Shown: in pieces, positions 14,927 to 19,705 of the stretch
How the letters are laid out: every line of letters starts with the position of its first letter
How positions within the stretch are numbered: position 1 is the first letter of the stretch
Assembly (NCBI GenBank): GCA_016190545.1
Contig: JACPQI010000199.1
Span: forward strand, 1-19,705
From: Chloroflexota bacterium
GTDB taxonomy: Bacteria; Chloroflexota; Dehalococcoidia; SHYB01; JACPQI01
Direction of reading: 5' to 3'
Length of the DNA: 19,705 nt
Program-made: the position numbers and the translations under genes
Notes under the pieces: model-generated
What the model was told of the DNA's origin: nothing
Database searches by the model: none
What the model saw: only the letters and a program-made list of their open reading frames with translations

Positions 14927-15007
14927 TGTCGCCTCCCATTCGGAATGGTCTTACCGCCGTGCGGATTCTACCATCGTTCCCCTTCCCTGCATAGCAGGAC
15001 GGTTCCC

Positions 15008-15036
15008 TTGACTTGCCCGAAGGCCGGTGCTAGAGT
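15008..15036 (+). promoter_or_regulatory. Promoter of the guaB3-like gene
   Basis: TTGACT at 15008-15013, 17 bases, then TAGAGT at 15031-15036. Transcription would start near 15043. The leader holds a six-base stem (15051-15056 with 15065-15070) followed by four Ts, a weak attenuator-like element. Confidence 0.65.
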
Positions 15037-15111
15037 ATGCTCAACCTGACGGCCTGCTATGTTCCAGGCCTTTTCCCGCCAGGGGTGCCTTTTCCAAAAG
15101 AGCGCTGACCC

Positions 15112-16257
15112 ATGGTTGAGTTACCTCAGATAAAGCAGCTACGCCGGGCTTACGGATTCGATGAAGTGGCCATCGTTCCCGGCGACGTCACTATCAACCC
15201 GGAACAGACAAACCTCGAATTCGCGCTAGACCACCTGACTTTCCGCATCCCCGTCCTCGCCGCCGCTCTTGACGCCGTTGTGGACACCAAGTTCGCAATA
15301 GCGATGCACGAACAGGGCGGCCTCGCCGTGATGAACCTTGAAGGCATCGCCATTCGGTATGACAACCCAGACGAGGCGGTGCAGGCTATCATCGCCGCGC
15401 CGCCGGACAAGGCTACCGCGACCATTCAGAAAGTCTATGCCGCTCCCTTTAAGGAGAAACTCATCGGCGAGCGGGTTCGTGCCATCAAAAAGGCCGGCGC
15501 TCGCTGCGCCGTGGCGATGACGCCCGCCAACACCAAGCGCTTCGTCCCCCTCGCCGTGGAAGCCGGGGCCGACGTGGTAGTGGTGCAGTCCACTGTTACC
15601 ACGGCGCGTCACTTCTCCAAGAGCCAGGAAGGCCTGGTCTTTTCCAAGCTGCTGAAGGAAACGAATGCGCCCGTCATCGTGGGGAACTGCGTCAGCTACG
15701 CCGCCGCCCTCGAAATCCTGGAGAGCGGTGTTGCAGGCATCCTGGTGGGGGTAGGGCCTGGCGCTATCTGCACATCGCGCGAAGTGCTGGGCATCGGCGT
15801 TCCGCAGGTCACGGCTACCCTTGATTGCGCCGCCGCGCGGGCCGAGTACTTCCGTCGCACCGGCCGCTACGCCGTCATCGTCACCGATGGCGGCATGCGC
15901 ACCGGCGGCGATGTTTGCAAGGCCCTCGCTTGCGGCGCCGACGCAGTGATGCTCGGCACCTCATTCAGCCAGGCCTCGGAGGCCCCGGGCAGGGGCTACA
16001 GCTGGGGCATGGCCGCGCCTCACCCGGTGCTGCCGCGTGGCACGCGCATCAAGTCAGGCACCAGAGGGCCCTTGAAACAGATCCTCTTTGGCCCTACCTC
16101 GCGCAGTGACGGCACGGAGAACCTCATGGGCGCTCTCCAAGTGGCGATGGGCATGTGCGGCGCTTACGCCATTAAGGACTTCCACAAAGCCCAGATGGTC
16201 ATCGCGCCGGCCATCAAGACGGAAGGGAAGTACTACCAGCTCATCGGTCAGGTCTAA
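15112..16257 (+). CDS. guaB3: GuaB3-type IMP dehydrogenase-family protein
   Basis: This 381-residue protein is an IMP dehydrogenase/GMP reductase-family TIM barrel without the CBS pair, matching the GuaB3 subfamily in length. It shows VAIVPGDVTI near the start, PVLAAALDAVVD, the catalytic loop GVGPGAICTSREVLGIGVPQ with the nucleophilic Cys in AICTSR, and the phosphate-binding DGGMRTGGDVCKALACGADAVMLG. The later flap region RGTRIKSGTRGPL differs from GuaB. It probably oxidises IMP to XMP or acts on a related purine nucleotide; activity of the GuaB3 group in this phylum is not something I can state with certainty. It stands alone between a good promoter and a strong terminator. The ribosome-binding site is weak (AGAGCG). 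Confidence 0.9.
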   Translation: MVELPQIKQLRRAYGFDEVAIVPGDVTINPEQTNLEFALDHLTFRIPVLAAALDAVVDTKFAIAMHEQGGLAVMNLEGIAIRYDNPDEAVQAIIAAPPDKATATIQKVYAAPFKEKLIGERVRAIKKAGARCAVAMTPANTKRFVPLAVEAGADVVVVQSTVTTARHFSKSQEGLVFSKLLKETNAPVIVGNCVSYAAALEILESGVAGILVGVGPGAICTSREVLGIGVPQVTATLDCAAARAEYFRRTGRYAVIVTDGGMRTGGDVCKALACGADAVMLGTSFSQASEAPGRGYSWGMAAPHPVLPRGTRIKSGTRGPLKQILFGPTSRSDGTENLMGALQVAMGMCGAYAIKDFHKAQMVIAPAIKTEGKYYQLIGQV

Positions 16258-16277
16258 CCTTTCTATCCATAGAAGCG

Positions 16278-16311
16278 AAAGAGCCACCAGGAGTGCTCCT
16301 GGTGGCTCTTT
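16278..16311. terminator. Terminator after the guaB3-like gene
   Basis: A perfect 16-bp stem (16278-16293 with 16296-16311) lies 20 bases after the stop codon. The arms begin with AAA and end with TTT, so it could work in both directions, ending this gene and also transcripts of the minus-strand gene at 16397. Confidence 0.85.
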
Positions 16312-16396
16312 ATGTGCGCAAAACTGCTCTACCGTAGTGCGCGGAAGGCTTGCCTTGAAACCTGACCTTGTCTAAGTGCTATCGCGGTGTGTCTGT

Positions 16397-16861
16397 CTAG
16401 CTGGTGCCGAAGGTGACTTTGGCCGTGCGGTCACCGGGATAGCTCACAACCGTCGGGAGCCAGAACTTGAAGTGTAGCTTCACGCTCTGGCCTGCGCCCA
16501 AGCCCTCCTTGACCACCTTGGCTTGCTTGCCTACGAAGGTGAATGCAGGTTCTTTGTCAGAAGGACCATCAGCGATGGCGACTTGCAGGCCGCAGATGTC
16601 CAGGTAGGGGACCGTTCCCGTGTCTTTCAGGTCCCAGGTCCGCTCCTTGCCGCCGATGACACCCACTGGGTTTGTGCCCTTTGCCGTCAGCTTGACGGGT
16701 TTGTTGGAGCCGTTTTTCACCTCGATGACACCAGACTTCCCGGCCTCCCACGTGCTCACGAACCGGTGCTGGAAAGGCTTGAGCTCCGTTTGCCAGGAGG
16801 CAGGCGTCGCGGTAATGCCCTGATCCCCTTCCAGGGACAACGTAATCTTCATCGTTTTCAT
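16397..16861 (-). CDS. Hypothetical small beta-rich protein
   Basis: This 154-residue protein is not recognised. It has no signal peptide and no membrane segment. Alternating hydrophobic and polar stretches (KITLSLEG, GVIEVKNGSNKPVKLTAKG, KLHFKFWLP, AKVTFGTS) suggest a beta-sandwich of the immunoglobulin-like or C2-like sort, with one cysteine at ICGLQ. It follows the crotonase gene by 41 bases on the same strand and probably shares its transcript. GGAG lies about 12 bases before the ATG at 16861; a second ATG three codons on is possible. A role as accessory or binding subunit of the crotonase is conjecture. Confidence 0.7.
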   Translation of the reverse strand: MKTMKITLSLEGDQGITATPASWQTELKPFQHRFVSTWEAGKSGVIEVKNGSNKPVKLTAKGTNPVGVIGGKERTWDLKDTGTVPYLDICGLQVAIADGPSDKEPAFTFVGKQAKVVKEGLGAGQSVKLHFKFWLPTVVSYPGDRTAKVTFGTS

Positions 16862-16902
16862 ACGTAGCCTACTCCTACAAGCGTATTTCTCAGTTTCCGC
16901 GC

Positions 16903-17961
16903 TTAGCTCTGCTTCTCTTGTGCAGCGGCCGCTGGGCCTACTGACTTGAACTTGTTCTCGTACGCCTCCTCGGCTACGTGCGTCTTGGTGGTCTGGTACT
17001 TATGCTTGCGGAACGGGAACGCGAACCCTGGGATGTTCTCAAACCGCTTGTCCCGCTCTCGCATCGCGTCCTTCAGACCGCGGTCGCGGCGATCGCGGAA
17101 GTAGTTCCACTCGTCCTCTTCGAACCGGATGTTGCTGTTGATGGCGTGCATGGCCGCGCCCACGGTGATGCCTGCCTTGAGTCCCATGGTCGCCTGGGCT
17201 ACCTCGAAGGCAGCCTTGGTGGTGCAGATGCCGTCGATGGGTTGCATTGCTACAGCGGTGGCCCACTCGTCCACGCGCTTCTCGAGCTGGGCCTTGGGCA
17301 CCACCTCCGTGACCATGCCGCAGCGGAGGGCGTCTTCCGCCTCCATCCACTTGCCCGCGATCATCAGCCGCTTGGCGGCGCGGATACCGATGGTGTGGAT
17401 CATGACCGCCATGAGGCCGTCTACCGAGGCGCCTACCCAGCGATAGGCCGGGTGGCCGAACACCACGTCGTCGGAGGCGATCACAATGTCGCTGGTCAGC
17501 GCCCACCACATGTGGCTGCCGATGGTGTACCCCTTGGCCTCGCAGATGGTGATCTTATAGCAGTTCTGCCACTTCTGCCACATGTCCTGGAAGTACCAGC
17601 GGTCGGCGGAGAGCCGGGTGCGCTGCGGGGCCTTGCGCTCGCCAGGCACGCCGTGCTGGATGCCGTGGAGAAAGCCGACCATGCCGCCGTGAGCGCCGCT
17701 GCCGAAGACCTCGCCCTCGCCGCGGATGACCACCACCTTTACCTCGTCGTCCGCCTCGATCTCATCCAGTAGCTTCATCATCTCAAAGTGGTCGGCCCGG
17801 CTGACGGCGTTCAGCTTCTCCGGGTTATTAAGGGTGATAATTGCCCGCTTCTTCTCGGGGATCTTGGTGTAGACCATGTGATGGGCGCTCTTATCGATGC
17901 CCTGGTCCCAACACATGTGGCCGCTCGGGTTGTAGTACGTCTTTCGTGGTGGATATGCCAT
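16903..17961 (-). CDS. Crotonase-fold (enoyl-CoA hydratase/isomerase family) protein lacking the usual glutamates
   Basis: This 352-residue protein is a crotonase-family member. The core runs from about residue 30: AIITLNNPEKLNAVS, VVVIRGEGEVFGSGAHGG (oxyanion-hole segment, 87-92), EAKGYTIGSHMWWALTSDIVIASDDVVFGHPAYRWVG. Compared with enoyl-CoA hydratase, the two catalytic Glu positions are Trp152 and Ala172, so ordinary hydration is unlikely; hydrolase, isomerase or ring-opening activity, as in other crotonases, is possible. An N-terminal extension of about 30 residues and a long basic C-terminal tail make it larger than the usual 260. AAGGAGGAG lies before the ATG. It is downstream of leader RNA copy B, whose terminator is 140 bases upstream. 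Confidence 0.85.
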   Translation of the reverse strand: MAYPPRKTYYNPSGHMCWDQGIDKSAHHMVYTKIPEKKRAIITLNNPEKLNAVSRADHFEMMKLLDEIEADDEVKVVVIRGEGEVFGSGAHGGMVGFLHGIQHGVPGERKAPQRTRLSADRWYFQDMWQKWQNCYKITICEAKGYTIGSHMWWALTSDIVIASDDVVFGHPAYRWVGASVDGLMAVMIHTIGIRAAKRLMIAGKWMEAEDALRCGMVTEVVPKAQLEKRVDEWATAVAMQPIDGICTTKAAFEVAQATMGLKAGITVGAAMHAINSNIRFEEDEWNYFRDRRDRGLKDAMRERDKRFENIPGFAFPFRKHKYQTTKTHVAEEAYENKFKSVGPAAAAQEKQS

Positions 17962-17996
17962 ATCCCTCTCCTCCTTAAATAATTCTTTCCTGCGGT

Positions 17997-18089
17997 TTAT
18001 CCCAGGGACAAGAGGGGTAAGATCGGAGGGCGGTCCTGTCCCTGCTTCTGTGGGGTTCTAATTTGCGCAGTCCCGCGTTGAAACGGCAT
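17997..18089 (-). CDS. Possible 30-codon leader ORF downstream of leader RNA copy B
   Basis: An open frame begins at an ATG a few bases after the terminator T-run (18089) and ends at 17997, ahead of the crotonase gene. GGAGGGGG abuts the ATG with no spacing, which is poor. The peptide (MPFQRGTAQIRTPQKQG and on) resembles nothing known. It would be made only when the terminator is read through. It is listed as doubtful. Confidence 0.2.
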   Translation of the reverse strand: MPFQRGTAQIRTPQKQGQDRPPILPLLSLG

Positions 18090-18101
18090 CCCCCTCCAAA
18101 T

Positions 18102-18128
18102 AAAAAACCTCTCGGTCAGGCCGAGAGG
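18102..18128 (-). terminator. Rho-independent terminator in leader RNA copy B
   Basis: On the minus strand a perfect 8-bp stem (CCTCTCGG with CCGAGAGG) and a five-base loop are followed by six Ts. It stands between its own promoter and the crotonase gene. Confidence 0.85.
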
Positions 18129-18235
18129 CGTCTGCAAACCAACCCTGCTGCCGTCTCGGTCTTTGCCGATCCAAGCGACAAGTCTTGCGCGCTTTCCGTG
18201 CGGCTCGTCGTCCGCCTGTGGCGGATCGGTGGCCG
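18102..18235 (-). ncRNA. Candidate attenuator leader RNA, copy B
   Basis: This leader of about 134 nt is the second copy of the element at 13762-13900. The conserved blocks are the same 14 and 15 bases. The triloop hairpin reads CCGCC-ACA-GGCGG instead of CCACC-GTA-GGTGG, so its central pair changes from A-U to G-C while staying paired. CCGATCC can pair with GGATCGG, and CCGAGA with the terminator's TCTCGG. The middle part, between the hairpin and the conserved block, differs between copies. The promoter borders the transposase remnant, so the copy may have been affected by that insertion. Confidence 0.6.
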
Positions 18236-18240
18236 CAGTC

Positions 18241-18270
18241 ACTATAGCACAGCCGCTTGACGTCTCGCAA
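18241..18270 (-). promoter_or_regulatory. Promoter of leader RNA copy B
   Basis: On the minus strand TTGCGA (18270-18265), an 18-base spacer and TATAGT (18246-18241). The -35 box lies at the end of the transposase remnant. Copy A has the same arrangement. Confidence 0.65.
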
Positions 18271-18640
18271 GAGGCAGTGCTCGTCCAGTACATGTGAGAC
18301 TGGAGTGGGGGTGGAGGCAGCCCCTGGGTGGCAGGCACGAAGATACTCCAGGGACGTGCGCCAGGCAAGGGCCTGGTGGGGGCGGATGGTGTTGTAGGTC
18401 CGCTCCCAGGCCAGGAGCTCGCGGTTGAGGGCGGCCACCTCCAGGGAGAGAACTCCACGACCTCATAGAACTCCTCCGTATGGGTGCGCTGGGCCCGCTC
18501 CACGCACCCGTTGAGCTTGGGCGAGCGCGGCGGCAGCACGAAGAGGCGGATGCCCCGTTGCTGGCAGGCCTCTTCGAAGGCCGCCTGGAACTCGGAGCCT
18601 CCATCCACTGTCCGCGCAGCCTGGCCTCTCTGCTGAGCTC
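18265..18640 (-). pseudogene. Remnant of an IS481/IS3-like transposase (integrase core), frameshifted and truncated
   Basis: The minus strand encodes the second half of a DDE transposase. The first frame reads VDGGSEFQAAFEEACQQRG, then RLFVLPPRSPKLNGCVERAQ and HTEEFYEVVEF (catalytic Asp and Glu region). After a frameshift near 18450 the neighbouring frame continues VAALNRELLAWERTYNTIRP and HQALAWRTSLEYL, the usual C-terminus. The first half of the gene is missing and the upstream sequence to 18722 is not recognisable, so it is not functional. No intact terminal inverted repeats or target duplications were found. Confidence 0.85.
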
Positions 18641-18762
18641 TGCCCCAACCCGGGCTAGGCGTCGGGCCTGGGGTACGCTCCCACTTACGATGTGCATGAG
18701 GACACTCCACCCCAAGTGTCACCCATCATTCTGAACGAGAGCAGAGGCGTTTCTCAGCGTGC

Positions 18763-19620
18763 TTAAGGCGTGTTCCGGGCCGCCCGCTCCTTGCGTTCTT
18801 CGCTCTCAAACCAGGCGAGGAACACAACCGCGGCGCCGGCCAGGAACACTATGCCGCCGGGCACCCACATGAGCAGCCCCCCCACCTGCTGGTCCGACTC
18901 CGCGCTGATGCCCCAGACACGCCGGGCCATGGTGTAAGGCTCATACCAGGTGTGGGCAGCGAAGGTGAGCATGGCCCCGAGGATGTTGCTGGGGACCATC
19001 GCCAGGAAGAGGTACAGCACCCGCACTGGATGAGAGGCCCGTGCCTTGAACGGTGCCGGGTCGATTACCACCCACCAGAAGAGCAGCGCTGTTCCGAAAA
19101 AGCACAGGTGCTCCAGCGCGTGAACGGCGCTGTTGTTGAGGGCCAGGCTGTAGGCCCCCGGGAAGTGCCATGCAATGAGATTCACCCCGTAGACCGTCCA
19201 CGCAACCACGGGCGACGTGAGCATGTTGGCGAACTGGCGAAGCCCACGATTCCTCGCCAGAGGGCTGGCCACGGTCCGTCGGAAGCCGCTGGGCAGCCCG
19301 CGCAGCAACACAAACACCGGCGCGCCCGCCAGCAGGAGAGGGGCGGCAACCAGCATCAGCAGCAGGTGCTGCACCATGTGCATGAACAAGAGAGCGTGAG
19401 CCAGCTCGGCGACGGGCGAGATGAGCGCGGCAAACACGGCAGCCAGCCCGGCGAAAAAGGCGATGGGCTGCCAGTTGGAGAGGAAACGGGGCCAGCGGTC
19501 GCGTGAGCGGACAAGGCCGTTGACGTAGAGGGCCGCGATAATGCCTAGACCAATCAGAACGCCGGGGTCCCACGACCAGGCATAAGGGGACCCCGCGCTA
19601 TCGATGGCGTGCTTCAGCAC
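18763..19620 (-). CDS. ctaG: Cytochrome c oxidase assembly factor CtaG (caa3 type)
   Basis: This 285-residue protein matches the caa3_CtaG family, polytopic membrane proteins needed for copper delivery to or assembly of heme-copper oxidases. It has about seven hydrophobic helices, the conserved HMVQHLLLMLVAAPLLLAG stretch with paired histidines, NLIAWHFPGAYSLAL, HALEHLCFFGTALLFWW, and an acidic, arginine-rich C-terminus. The start is a GTG at 19620 preceded by GGAGGAGAG. It runs after another membrane-protein gene that extends out of the window, presumably part of a cytochrome oxidase operon. Confidence 0.92.
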   Translation of the reverse strand: MLKHAIDSAGSPYAWSWDPGVLIGLGIIAALYVNGLVRSRDRWPRFLSNWQPIAFFAGLAAVFAALISPVAELAHALLFMHMVQHLLLMLVAAPLLLAGAPVFVLLRGLPSGFRRTVASPLARNRGLRQFANMLTSPVVAWTVYGVNLIAWHFPGAYSLALNNSAVHALEHLCFFGTALLFWWVVIDPAPFKARASHPVRVLYLFLAMVPSNILGAMLTFAAHTWYEPYTMARRVWGISAESDQQVGGLLMWVPGGIVFLAGAAVVFLAWFESEERKERAARNTP

Positions 19621-19654
19621 CTGGGACTCTCCTCCGCCACCCTATGCCGCCGTA

Positions 19655-19705
19655 TCAGAACGTCCCGAACAGCCCCATGAGGCTCAGCATGATGGAGACA
19701 GCCAC
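19655..19705 (-). CDS. C-terminal end of a membrane protein, partial
   Basis: The last 16 codons of a frame that runs in from the right edge read VAVSIMLSLMGLFGTF and stop at 19655. The hydrophobic ending is that of a membrane protein. Its position 35 bases upstream of ctaG suggests a cytochrome oxidase subunit, but the fragment is too short to identify. Confidence 0.5.
   Translation of the reverse strand: MAVSIMLSLMGLFGTF

Noticed and set aside
18003..18044. Eight-base inverted repeat CAGGGACA/TGTCCCTG before the crotonase gene
   Set aside because: The arms are short and 26 bases apart with no T-run or promoter overlap, so no role can be supported.
18058..18270. Reading frame through leader RNA copy B encoding VAWIGKDRDGS and following residues
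   Set aside because: Copy A can be read into a similar peptide, but conservation follows the RNA stems and the terminator, not codon positions, and there is no start signal; it is a by-product of the RNA element.
17997..18722. A single 241-codon protein across the transposase remnant and leader RNA copy B
   Set aside because: Only its first part has transposase similarity; after about 18450 the similarity moves to another frame, so the open frame is accidental.

Overview
The window is about 19.7 kb of GC-rich, densely packed bacterial DNA. The gene content suits an aerobic, free-living member of the Chloroflexota (SAR202 or Dehalococcoidia-like). It includes an F420-type luciferase-like oxidoreductase, a GuaB3-type IMP dehydrogenase relative, a caa3-type CtaG, a CapA-like metallophosphoesterase, an MmgE/PrpD protein and a crotonase. 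The placement rests on gene content and recalled sequence style, not on a tree, so it is tentative.

Layout. (1) 2-1083, plus strand: the 3' end of an ATP sulfurylase gene and a stand-alone tatA. (2) 1318-6742, plus strand: a near-consensus promoter followed by a catabolic-looking run: peptide/nickel-type solute-binding lipoprotein, SDR oxidoreductase, CapA-like protein, MmgE/PrpD protein. (3) 13935 down to 6802, minus strand: a leader RNA with its own promoter and terminator, then P1-family peptidase, small hypothetical gene, panD, panB, panC, an RlmD/TrmA-Maf fusion gene, a TatA/B-type gene and tatC. A 23-codon lysine-rich gene with its own promoter and terminator sits on the opposite strand between panB and panC. 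(4) 13991-14926, minus strand: LLM-class oxidoreductase. (5) 15008-16311, plus strand: promoter, guaB3-like gene and a strong terminator. (6) 18270 down to 16397, minus strand: a second copy of the leader RNA, an atypical crotonase and a small beta-rich hypothetical protein. (7) 18265-18640, minus strand: a frameshifted transposase remnant. (8) 18763-19705, minus strand: ctaG and the last codons of another membrane protein.

The minus-strand block combines pantothenate/coenzyme A precursor synthesis (panB, panC, panD), RNA modification with nucleotide house-cleaning, and twin-arginine export.

Two things stand out. First, two related leader RNAs of about 135-140 nt lie in front of the P1 peptidase and the crotonase. 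Each has a matched promoter (TTGCGM, 17-18 bp, TATAGT), conserved blocks, one covarying base pair in a hairpin, a possible antiterminator pairing and a rho-independent terminator. They look like a transcription-attenuating regulatory RNA that I cannot assign to a known class. Second, one reading frame fuses an RNA m5U methyltransferase to a Maf nucleotide pyrophosphatase. Known activities of Maf relatives suggest that the second half could destroy the free m5U nucleotides that turnover of the first half's product would release.
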